From Williamsia limnetica (GTDB taxonomy: Bacteria > Actinomycetota > Actinomycetes > Mycobacteriales > Mycobacteriaceae), in assembly GCF_003217475.1 (NCBI RefSeq), contig NZ_QJSP01000002.1, forward strand, positions 62,001 through 126,000: a stretch of 64,000 nucleotides of DNA. The letters run 5' to 3'. A program made the position numbers and the translations under genes. Under the pieces are notes generated by a model. That model made no database searches, was not told the DNA's origin, and saw nothing but the letters and a program-made list of their open reading frames with translations. Positions 29,103-36,260 of the stretch are shown here, piece after piece; the first letter of the stretch is position 1, and each line of letters begins with the position of its first letter.

Positions 29103-30119
29103 TCAGGCGCCCAGTTTGGGTGCCACCTGGTCGATCGCCCACGGGATGGTCAGCACGGTCGGCACCGACATCGCGCTGCCGATCCGCTGATCGAGGTAGA
29201 CCACGCCGCCCCGCTTGACGATGTCGAGGTTGTTGAAGACGGCATTGTTCTTGAGCTGCTCGTTCGAACCTTCCCAGTCGATGGCGACGACTTGGTCGAG
29301 GTTGTTGAGCAGGTTGAGGTTCTCGTTCGAGATGGTGCCGTAGAAACCGCTGGTCACCAGGGGCTCGAGCTCTGCCGGGAAGATCTGGCCCAGCTCCACG
29401 AGCATCTGGCCGCGGCCGTCGCCCGGGCCGAAGATCGAAATCGAGCCGTCCGCGCCGGAGATGATGACGGCCGATTTCTTGCCCACCATGTTCGGGTACT
29501 GCGCCTTGGCCTCGTCGAACTTGGCGTTCGTCTGGTCGATCAGTTCCTGGGTCTTCTCCGGCATGCCGACGGCCTTGCCGATCTCAGCCGTGGAGGCCGC
29601 CCACGGGATCAGCCAATCCTGATACTGGGATTCGCGAACGATGGTCGGTGCGGCCTTGGTCAGGTTGTTGTACTGCTCCTGGCTGACCGCGTTGTTCACG
29701 GCGACGATGAAATCCGGGTTGGTGGCCAGCGCCTTGGGGATGTCGGCGCCCAGGTCCTGGGTGGCCTGGCCGAGTGAGACGGGGGTGTTCTCCGCGATGT
29801 ACTTCTCGTTCCACGGTTCGACCACATTCTTGCCCGTCGGATCGTTGAACGGGACGATCGTGGTCGGGGTGATCCCGAGTGCCATCAGGATGTCGGCATC
29901 GCCGGGGCCGAGGGTGGCGATGCGCGCGGGCTCGGCCTCGACCTTGGTCTCGCCGAAGTTGTGGGTGATCGTCACCGGCAGGGCGCCTTGTTCGGCGGTG
30001 ACCGATGCGGCGGCGCTGTCACTGTCCTCGTCGGGGGCCGAGCAGGCCGTGATCCCGATCAGTGCGGCGGCAGTTGCGGTCGCGATTGCCGCGCGGGACA
30101 TCGTTCGTCGGGAGTTCAT
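29103..30119 (-). CDS. Iron-siderophore substrate-binding lipoprotein (FecB/FhuD-like)
   Basis: A 338-residue precursor. The lipobox LIGITAC lies near residues 20-26, so the mature protein is anchored outside the membrane through Cys26. The rest is a type III periplasmic-binding fold: RIATLGPGDADILMALGITP, LGADIPKALATNPDFIV and VVYLDQRIGSAMS. It probably delivers a ferric siderophore to the FecCD importer at 20958-23933, which has no binding protein of its own. An iron-box-like site lies at 30174-30192, 54 bp upstream of the ATG. It shares the intergenic region with the divergent membrane protein gene. Confidence 0.9.
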   Translation of the reverse strand: MNSRRTMSRAAIATATAAALIGITACSAPDEDSDSAAASVTAEQGALPVTITHNFGETKVEAEPARIATLGPGDADILMALGITPTTIVPFNDPTGKNVVEPWNEKYIAENTPVSLGQATQDLGADIPKALATNPDFIVAVNNAVSQEQYNNLTKAAPTIVRESQYQDWLIPWAASTAEIGKAVGMPEKTQELIDQTNAKFDEAKAQYPNMVGKKSAVIISGADGSISIFGPGDGRGQMLVELGQIFPAELEPLVTSGFYGTISNENLNLLNNLDQVVAIDWEGSNEQLKNNAVFNNLDIVKRGGVVYLDQRIGSAMSVPTVLTIPWAIDQVAPKLGA

Positions 30120-30173
30120 GAATCGCACGGGTGGATCCTCACCTTCGGGTCGGCCTGGCGAGAATCCTTCTTC

Positions 30174-30192
30174 TAAGGGTTGGCTCACCAAT
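30174..30192. promoter_or_regulatory. IdeR/DtxR-like iron box (weaker)
   Basis: TAAGGGTTGGCTCACCAAT matches the iron-box consensus at 13 of 19 positions. It is placed upstream of the siderophore-binding lipoprotein gene, where iron control is expected. Confidence 0.5.
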
Positions 30193-30243
30193 GTTCTGCG
30201 GTCAGCGTCTCACGGCGGTGATGGGGTGGGCAAATACGGGTTA

Positions 30244-30249
30244 TAAGCT
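30244..30249 (+). promoter_or_regulatory. Leaderless-type -10 box
   Basis: TAAGCT is exactly 7 bp before the ATG at 30257, and no ribosome site is present. Confidence 0.5.
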
Positions 30250-30256
30250 CGCGACC

Positions 30257-30727
30257 ATGGCACCAACCGACAAGAATGCGGTCCCTCCGCTGGAAGACGA
30301 CGAGCGGCGGACCCCGTGGCCGTTCCTCATCGCGGTCGCGATCGTGGTACTCGTGCTGGGCGCGATCGGGGTGATGCACGTGGTGCGGCCTGCCGAGGAC
30401 CGGCTCACGGAGGAGTCGAAGGTGTCCCGGACGATCAACGACTACTACACGGCCCAGAATGCGCTCAATTACAGCAATTTCCGGGCGCTGACCTGCGCGG
30501 CACAGCGGGATTCGGCGGACTTCCCGTCCGAGGACGCGTTCTCCACGGAGCAGACCGAGGCCCGCGAGGCCGACGGGCAGATCGAGATCAGCAACATATC
30601 GGAGACGGTGGTCAACGGCGATCGGGCGACTGCCAACGTGCATTCGTTCCGTAAGCAGAAGACGCAGACCCAGATCACTCCGGTCACACTGGTCAAGGAG
30701 AGCGACTCCTGGAAGGTGTGTTCATGA
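30257..30727 (+). CDS. Single-pass membrane protein with extracytoplasmic NTF2/DUF4878-like domain
   Basis: A 156-residue protein. A charged N-terminus is followed by one helix (about 21-43, PFLIAVAIVVLVLGAIGVMHV), then an outer domain with INDYYTAQNALNYSNFRALTC and a C-terminal VTLVKESDSWKVCS. This pattern resembles Rv0361-like mycobacterial proteins with NTF2-like folds. Two cysteines may pair. The function is unknown. The stop overlaps the rhodanese start by 4 bp. Confidence 0.8.
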   Translation: MAPTDKNAVPPLEDDERRTPWPFLIAVAIVVLVLGAIGVMHVVRPAEDRLTEESKVSRTINDYYTAQNALNYSNFRALTCAAQRDSADFPSEDAFSTEQTEAREADGQIEISNISETVVNGDRATANVHSFRKQKTQTQITPVTLVKESDSWKVCS

Positions 30728-31137
30728 GCTACGCAGGTGACCTGACCCCGCAAGAGGCATGGAAGATCATCACCGAGGACCCGACCGCGGTGCTGGTCGA
30801 CTGCCGCACCAGGGCCGAATGGAGTTATGTCGGCGTACCCGATCTCACCGGGACCGGTAAACAGACCGTGTTCATCGAATGGGTGAGCTTTCCTGACGGC
30901 GCCAAGAACTCCGACTTCGTCGCACAGTTGCGGGCTGCAGGCGTCGCCGACGACCAGCAGGTGGTCTTCTTGTGCCGATCCGGCCAGCGGTCGATCGGAG
31001 CCGCGCAGGCAGCGACGGCCGATGGCATCGACAAGGCCTACAACGTGCTCGACGGTTTCGAAGGAGCCATCGACGCCGAGGGTCACCGCGGAGCGGCAGG
31101 GTGGAAGGCCGTGGGACTCCCGTGGCGCCAGTCGTAG
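30724..31137 (+). CDS. Rhodanese-like sulfurtransferase (Rv0390-like)
   Basis: A 137-residue single-domain rhodanese. It contains AVLVDCRTRAEW near residue 24 and the active loop VVFLCRSGQRS near 80 with the catalytic Cys, so it should carry a persulfide. The ATG at 30724 overlaps the previous stop (ATGA). It lies 45 bp before metZ, as Rv0390 does before Rv0391, and may supply or handle sulfide for homocysteine synthesis; that link is inference from gene order. Confidence 0.9.
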   Translation: MSYAGDLTPQEAWKIITEDPTAVLVDCRTRAEWSYVGVPDLTGTGKQTVFIEWVSFPDGAKNSDFVAQLRAAGVADDQQVVFLCRSGQRSIGAAQAATADGIDKAYNVLDGFEGAIDAEGHRGAAGWKAVGLPWRQS

Positions 31138-31182
31138 CATCACCCCTGCCACGCGCGGCATCACCACATACGGAGGAAAAAC

Positions 31183-32379
31183 GTGAATAGCCCACTGCCC
31201 GAAGGGGTCTCACCGGACACGCTGGCGGTTCGCGGCGGCTTGGCCCGCTCGAACTTCGAGGAGACCTCCGAAGCGCTGTATCTCACCTCCGGTTACGTCT
31301 ACTCCTCGGCCGCAGCGGCCGAACGCGCCTTCACCGGCGAAGACGAGCGGTTCGTGTACTCCCGCTACGGGAACCCGACCGTCGCGATGTTCCAGGAGCG
31401 ACTACGCCTACTCGATGGTGCCGAAGCCTGTTTCGCCACCGCGAGCGGTATGGCTGCGGTGTTCGTCGCGCTGGGAGCCCTGCTCAAGGCAGGCGATCGC
31501 CTGGTTGCCGCCCGCAGCCTCTTCGGCTCGTGCTTCGTCGTGTGCAACGAGATCTTGCCGCGCTGGGGTGTGGAGACGGTGTTCGTCGACGGCGAAGACC
31601 TCGAGCAGTGGGAGCAGGCCTTGTCGGAGCCGACCACGGCGGTCTTTTTCGAAACACCGTCGAATCCGATGCAGACGCTGGTCGACGTCGAGCGGGTCTG
31701 CGAGCTCGCACATGCGGCCGGCGCGCAGGTGGTACTCGACAACGTCTTCGCGACGCCGCTGCTGCAACGCGGCCTCGACCTCGGTGCCGACGTGATCGTC
31801 TACTCCGGAACCAAACACATCGACGGGCAGGGCCGGGTGATGGGCGGTGCCGTGCTGGGTTCGGCGGAGTACATCGACGGCCCGGTGCAGACCCTGATGC
31901 GGCACACCGGTCCGGCCCTGAGCCCGTTCAATGCCTGGACGTTGCTCAAGGGGCTCGAGACACTGCGGCTGCGCGTGGATCACTCGACCAACTCGGCATT
32001 GCGCATCGCTGAGTTCCTGGAAGCCGATCCCCGGGTTGCCTGGGTGAAATACCCCTTCCTGCAGTCTCATCCGCAACACGATCTGGCGCTGCGGCAGATG
32101 TCTGGCGGTGGCACCGTGGTGACGTTCGAACTCGCCCCGTCGGCCGGAGCCTCGGGCAAGGCACGAGCGTTCGAGGTGCTCGACGCGCTGAAGATCGTCG
32201 ACATCTCGAACAATCTCGGCGACTCGAAGTCGCTCATCACGCACCCCGCCACCACCACGCATCGCGCGATGGGACCGGAGGGCCGCGCCGCGATCGGACT
32301 GTCGGACTCTGTCGTTCGTTTGTCGGTCGGGCTTGAAGGCATCGACGATTTGCTCAACGATATCGATCAAGCGCTGTAA
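31183..32379 (+). CDS. metZ: O-succinylhomoserine sulfhydrylase MetZ
   Basis: A 398-residue PLP enzyme that makes homocysteine from O-succinylhomoserine and sulfide, bypassing cystathionine. The PLP lysine is in VIVYSGTKHIDGQGRVMGG near residue 210. Other family segments are YSRYGNPTV near 65, ATASGMAAVF near 87 and FFETPSNPMQTLVDVE near 155. The GTG at 31183 has GGAGGA seven bases upstream. The gene is recognised by similarity and by its rhodanese neighbour, as in M. tuberculosis. Confidence 0.95.
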   Translation: MNSPLPEGVSPDTLAVRGGLARSNFEETSEALYLTSGYVYSSAAAAERAFTGEDERFVYSRYGNPTVAMFQERLRLLDGAEACFATASGMAAVFVALGALLKAGDRLVAARSLFGSCFVVCNEILPRWGVETVFVDGEDLEQWEQALSEPTTAVFFETPSNPMQTLVDVERVCELAHAAGAQVVLDNVFATPLLQRGLDLGADVIVYSGTKHIDGQGRVMGGAVLGSAEYIDGPVQTLMRHTGPALSPFNAWTLLKGLETLRLRVDHSTNSALRIAEFLEADPRVAWVKYPFLQSHPQHDLALRQMSGGGTVVTFELAPSAGASGKARAFEVLDALKIVDISNNLGDSKSLITHPATTTHRAMGPEGRAAIGLSDSVVRLSVGLEGIDDLLNDIDQAL

Positions 32380-32419
32380 CTACCCGGCATAGAGGGGACG
32401 GTGGGTCATCCTGCACTCG

Positions 32420-33043
32420 GTGGCCGACTGGATTGTGTCGGTTGTTCAGTCAACGCCGCCCTGGGCGGTGTACCTCATCGTGTGCGGCGTCGTCTTCGGT
32501 GAGGCCGCAGCCTTGCTCGGCCTGGTGTTACCCGGCGAGACGGTATTGCTGGCCGGCGCCGTTGCCGCGGCCATCGGCAGCACCAACATCGCGTGGCTGA
32601 TCGTCGCGGCGAGCGTGGCCGCGGTACTCGGTGACTGGACCGGTTACCTGATCGGCAGACGTTCGGGCGACAAGATCACCCATTCCCGCTTCGGTGGCTG
32701 GATCGGCGAGGAGCGGTGGGCCCGTGCCGAGACGCTGATCCGGGACGGCGGCGTCGTCGCGGTGGTCGGTGCCCGGTGGATCGGGTATGTCCGCACCGTC
32801 ACCCCCTTCGTGGCGGGCATGAGTCACATGCCGACTCGGCAGTATCTGCTCGCGAACGTGGTCGGTGGGGTGGTCTGGGTGGTGGTCGTCTGTGTGGTCG
32901 GCTACGCGCTCGGGCAGACACTCGGAGCCAGCCTGCTGCTGTACTTCGCCCTCGGTGCCGCGCTGGTGGTGGTCGCCTATTTCGGCATCCGGCGACTCCT
33001 GCGTCGCAGGACTTCCGTGGACATCGGGTCGCCCACGGAGTGA
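32420..33043 (+). CDS. DedA family (SNARE-associated/VTT domain) membrane protein
   Basis: A 207-residue membrane protein with the DedA signature: FGEAAALLGLVLPGETVLLAG near residue 26 (given in part as LVLPGETVLLAG), VLGDWTGYLIGRRSG near 72, and GARWIGYVRTVTPFVAGMS near 115. DedA proteins are implicated in lipid flipping (undecaprenyl phosphate, phosphatidylethanolamine) and proton-linked envelope homeostasis. The start is GTG 32420 with no clear ribosome site. It follows metZ by 40 bp. Confidence 0.9.
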   Translation: MADWIVSVVQSTPPWAVYLIVCGVVFGEAAALLGLVLPGETVLLAGAVAAAIGSTNIAWLIVAASVAAVLGDWTGYLIGRRSGDKITHSRFGGWIGEERWARAETLIRDGGVVAVVGARWIGYVRTVTPFVAGMSHMPTRQYLLANVVGGVVWVVVVCVVGYALGQTLGASLLLYFALGAALVVVAYFGIRRLLRRRTSVDIGSPTE

Positions 33044-33172
33044 GGGACTAACAATCACGACGACTTTTAGCCGCCGGGAAATAGTTCACCGGCGCTAAGT
33101 TGTTGCTCAGAGTACGAGTGCTCGAATCGGGTGCTCATCGACAGTCCCGACCCGAAAGGAACGTCCGCGGCG

Positions 33173-33994
33173 ATGGTTCCAGCAGCGCATCCCAGAGATG
33201 TACTCGCCGGTTTCGTGCGGGCCCGTGTCGATGACCGGGTGCTGTTCGCCGAGGACGTCGACGAGGCGATCGCCCTGGTTGCAGATCAGGTGTCGGGTGA
33301 CGTCGTCATGCTCGACGTACGTGCGGATCTGGCGACCTCTACGGCGTCGCCCGGATTCCGGGTCGTTGCGGCGCAGGTCGATCTCGCGCACACCCTCGCG
33401 GCCGTGGAGGCCGAGTTCGTCGCCGGAGATGCCGAACTCCTGATCGTCCCCGGTGTCGTCGACTCCACCGGCGAGGTGTTGCCGCTGCCCCGGCTGGCGG
33501 CGATCGCTCACCGTCACGGTGCCCGGTTACTGGTCGATGCCGGTCAGCTCGCACCCCGTCGCGTTCTCAATCTCACCAGTCACGGCATCGATTACGTCGT
33601 GTTGTCGGGCGCGACGATCGCCGGATTCGGGCCTGCCGCGCTGATCGGTCGCGGCGACCGGCTGCCTCAGGCCGACTCCGTCCATGTCGATGGGTCGGTC
33701 GCACATGGTTTCGCGCAGGCGGCGCTTGCCATCGCCGACCTCGGTTTCGATTGGATCGGTCTTCACGAGGAGTCGCTGTCCGCGGTGGTCGACGAGGCCG
33801 TGCGCGCACTGCCCGGCGCGCGCAGACTGCGGTTGTGGCCCGACGCTCGCGACCGGGTCGGCCTCACCGAGATCGCGGTGGCAGGCCGCTTCGAACCCGT
33901 ACCCATCCGGTGGGGCGTCGGCACCGGACACAAAGAAATCGCACGTCAGCTGGATGTGCTGGCACACGTTGTTTTCGAGCAGGAGGCGTCATGA
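33173..33994 (+). CDS. Class V aminotransferase-fold protein lacking the PLP lysine
   Basis: A 273-residue protein. The middle (about 75-170) follows the large domain of cysteine-desulfurase-like enzymes: LIVPGVVDSTGEVLPLPRLA, then IAHRHGARLLVDAGQLAPRR with the PLP-ring Asp and Gln, then GIDYVVLSGATIAGFGPAAL. In active relatives the last segment reads SGHK-xx-GP with the Schiff-base lysine; here Thr stands there. The protein is also about 100 residues shorter than the family. It is therefore probably not a normal PLP enzyme. The start is likely ATG 33173 (AAAGGA upstream), with an alternative in-frame start at 33131. It overlaps the next gene by 4 bp. Confidence 0.65.
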   Translation: MVPAAHPRDVLAGFVRARVDDRVLFAEDVDEAIALVADQVSGDVVMLDVRADLATSTASPGFRVVAAQVDLAHTLAAVEAEFVAGDAELLIVPGVVDSTGEVLPLPRLAAIAHRHGARLLVDAGQLAPRRVLNLTSHGIDYVVLSGATIAGFGPAALIGRGDRLPQADSVHVDGSVAHGFAQAALAIADLGFDWIGLHEESLSAVVDEAVRALPGARRLRLWPDARDRVGLTEIAVAGRFEPVPIRWGVGTGHKEIARQLDVLAHVVFEQEAS

Positions 33995-34473
33995 CAGGTC
34001 GGACCCGACCGGAATTGCTGGTCGCGATCGACGGCGAGACCCCGATCGCCTGGAGCGGACCGCGTCCCGCCGACGCTTCGGCCTCGGTGGTGCGGCGTAT
34101 CCGCCAGCCGGAATTGCGCGGCGGTATCAAGGAACGCGCGCAGCTGCGGGCGAGCTGGCAGGACCTCGGGGACGATCCCGCCGACCTGGTCGTCGCGCTC
34201 GAGGTCGACGTACTGATCGCCGAAGACGCCGGGACCGCCCGCGCCGAACTGCTGCGACTCGGGGAATCGCGTTTCGGTGACACCGTGCGATACGTCGGTA
34301 CCCCCGCCGGCCTGCTGAGCCTGATCTTGGACGCGTACACGGCCGAGGTCGCGGACGCGGTCATCTTGCGCCCGCTCGACACCCGGCCGGATTCGGGGTC
34401 GGTCTCTGCGTCGGCCGAACTCATCGCCGAGCAGGTGCTGCCGCGCCTGCGCGAGCGCGCCGCTGCGGCCTGA
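33991..34473 (+). CDS. Stand-alone luciferase-like monooxygenase C-terminal domain protein
   Basis: A 160-residue protein. From about residue 66 on it matches the end of FMN-dependent luciferase-like monooxygenases: VALEVDVLIAEDAGTARAEL, then VRYVGTPAGLLSLILDAY, VADAVILRP and EQVLPRLRERA. The N-terminal two-thirds of such enzymes, with most of the barrel and flavin contacts, is absent, and no frameshifted remainder is visible upstream because the preceding gene overlaps it (ATGA). It may be a partner subunit of the aminotransferase-fold protein. Activity is unknown. Confidence 0.6.
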   Translation: MTGRTRPELLVAIDGETPIAWSGPRPADASASVVRRIRQPELRGGIKERAQLRASWQDLGDDPADLVVALEVDVLIAEDAGTARAELLRLGESRFGDTVRYVGTPAGLLSLILDAYTAEVADAVILRPLDTRPDSGSVSASAELIAEQVLPRLRERAAAA

Positions 34474-34502
34474 CCCGACGTCACAGAAAAGCACCCCGTA
34501 CA

Positions 34503-34570
34503 CAAAAGCACTCCGTCCGGTCAAGAACACTTGTTTGAACAGGTGCTTTTGACCGGACGGAGTGCTTTTG
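34503..34570. terminator. 22-bp perfect-stem palindrome between convergent genes
   Basis: The arms at 34503-34524 and 34549-34570 are perfectly complementary and end in CAAAAG/CTTTTG. The 24-base loop holds a second stem, CACTTGTT/AACAGGTG. It serves as a bidirectional terminator for the luciferase-like and allantoicase genes. Confidence 0.8.
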
Positions 34571-34573
34571 TCG

Positions 34574-35614
34574 TCAGGCCGGTGGTTGCGCGCGTTCGCC
34601 GTGATGCCATCGGTCGACGATCTTGGCGCGGGCGTCGTCGGTGAGCTGGCCGTAAAGCCGTAGGCGTGCCATCCCGCCGTCGGGAAAGATGTCCATCCGG
34701 GCCTCGGTGAGCGGCCGGTCGACGTCGACGAGAAAGCGGTGACGCGTGTCGGGCTGCAGCGCGGTGCGGGGCAGCAGTTCGAACCATTCGCCGTTCTCGC
34801 CGTCGCGTCCGCGGATCATCGCCGAGCCCGGCGCGTTACCCAAGAAGTAGCTGGTGTCGAGTTCGGCGAGACCGACGGTGGACTCACCTGCCAATTTGAT
34901 CTGGACCCAGTCGTTGCCGGAGTCGCGGCGACGGGATGTCTCCCAGCCCTCTCCCATGGTGCGGGCGCGCCCGGGCATCAACAGATTGTTCGGCGAGCCG
35001 TAGAACATGTTGGAGCACGCCGTGATCATGCCGCCGTTCTCCAAGGCCGCGAGGTCGAAGTGACCGTACGACAGGAACTGCGGATCAGGCGTTCCTCTGC
35101 CGTGGACGCGGAACCGCGCCACACCGCCGTCTGGGTAGATCGATAGACGAACGTGGGTGAACCGCTCCATGGAGTCGACGCGAAACGGGTTCAAGGTGTC
35201 GCCGTTGACCTCGGTCCGGTCGACGATGGTCGTCCACTCGGTCTCTTCGATCAACTGGTTGGTCGTCGGAATGCCTTGCACCGCTGCGGCTTCGACGGAG
35301 ACGTAGGGAGGGTAGTTGCCCACGAACCAGGAGGTGTCGACGACGACGCCGTAGATGATCCCGGGCACGCCCAGCCGGATGATCGCCTGATCCACGCCGT
35401 CTTCTCGACGCCGTCGGGTCTCCCAGCCGTCGTAGACCTGACCCTTGTGGCCGAACGTGGCCGGCTGGTATTCGGCCGACGGGGTCTTGATCAGATTCTG
35501 CGCTTCGGCGAACAGGTCATCGTTGGTCCAGATGACGGCGCCCCCGAGGGTCCGCAACGCCAGATCCGGCATCGACGTGAAATGCGGGCGGGAGGATGGA
35601 GGCGATGGGGTCAC
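34574..35614 (-). CDS. alc: Allantoicase
   Basis: A 346-residue enzyme that hydrolyses allantoate to ureidoglycolate and urea in purine breakdown. The protein has the expected two similar halves: DGWETRRRREDGVDQAIIRL and GEGWETSRRRDSGNDWVQIK, each followed by D-T-S-(W/Y)-F-(V/L)-GN and by an IYPDGGVAR or IFPDGGMAR segment. The likely start is GTG 35614, because TAATCT (35628-35623) lies 8 bp upstream as in a leaderless transcript. ATG 35572 is the alternative. No other ureide gene is in the window, so it may work with distant partners. Confidence 0.93.
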   Translation of the reverse strand: MTPSPPSSRPHFTSMPDLALRTLGGAVIWTNDDLFAEAQNLIKTPSAEYQPATFGHKGQVYDGWETRRRREDGVDQAIIRLGVPGIIYGVVVDTSWFVGNYPPYVSVEAAAVQGIPTTNQLIEETEWTTIVDRTEVNGDTLNPFRVDSMERFTHVRLSIYPDGGVARFRVHGRGTPDPQFLSYGHFDLAALENGGMITACSNMFYGSPNNLLMPGRARTMGEGWETSRRRDSGNDWVQIKLAGESTVGLAELDTSYFLGNAPGSAMIRGRDGENGEWFELLPRTALQPDTRHRFLVDVDRPLTEARMDIFPDGGMARLRLYGQLTDDARAKIVDRWHHGERAQPPA

Positions 35615-35789
35615 GACAACTGAGATTAGTGCGCGGGAGGTGGTGGGTCGAACCCGCCTGATCGGTTCGCGGTGGTTGCAGTCCAGATCTGGTTGCGCGC
35701 ATACTTGCGGCGGCCAAGTAGTTGTGGGGCGAAACTCGTTGATCGCCGTAAGGAACAAGCGGTGGGAGCCGAGAGGGGTCGTGGAAGCG

Positions 35790-36260
35790 ATGACACGGGT
35801 TGATCAGGTCGACGATCTCATAGAGGTCCTCGCCCGGTACGCACAGATCCGCGAGCGGCTCGCGGCGATGCGACTGCGAACGCCCGACGGAATCGTCGAG
35901 ACCGCTGCCTACAACTGCTTGTTTCGGCTTGCGGACGCCCCGGCCCGGTCGGGCGAACTGGCCGAGGCGATGTTCGCCGACCCCTCGACCATCAGCAGGC
36001 ACGTCGCCCACCTCGTGCGGCTGGGATACGTGCGGCGAGAGGCCGATCCGAACGACGGCCGCGCGACGATCCTGGTGGCCACCGACACCGGCCGCGAACG
36101 CGTTTCCGAATTGCGTAGTCGTCGCGGCGAGCAACTCAGGGCGATGATGAACGACTGGGCAGAAAGTGACGTCAACGCTCTGACCACGCTGATGGGCCGC
36201 TTCGTGGAAGACGCCGAGGCCACCCTGGCGTGCTCGGCGTCCGACGAGGGGTCGAGTTGA
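35790..36260 (+). CDS. MarR family transcriptional regulator
   Basis: A roughly 156-residue winged-helix regulator: AYNCLFRLADAPARSGELAE, FADPSTISRHVAHLVRLGYV as recognition helix, and READPNDGRATILVATDTG as wing. The start is ATG 35790 or GTG 35781; GAGAGGGG lies just upstream. It overlaps the DHA2 efflux gene, so it probably represses that pump until a ligand binds. Confidence 0.9.
   Translation: MTRVDQVDDLIEVLARYAQIRERLAAMRLRTPDGIVETAAYNCLFRLADAPARSGELAEAMFADPSTISRHVAHLVRLGYVRREADPNDGRATILVATDTGRERVSELRSRRGEQLRAMMNDWAESDVNALTTLMGRFVEDAEATLACSASDEGSS

Noticed and set aside
33751-33990. In-frame extension of the luciferase-like protein into the aminotransferase-fold gene, which could have hidden the missing barrel
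   Set aside because: The extension translates as Arg-rich shadow sequence without monooxygenase similarity, so it is not a frameshifted remainder.
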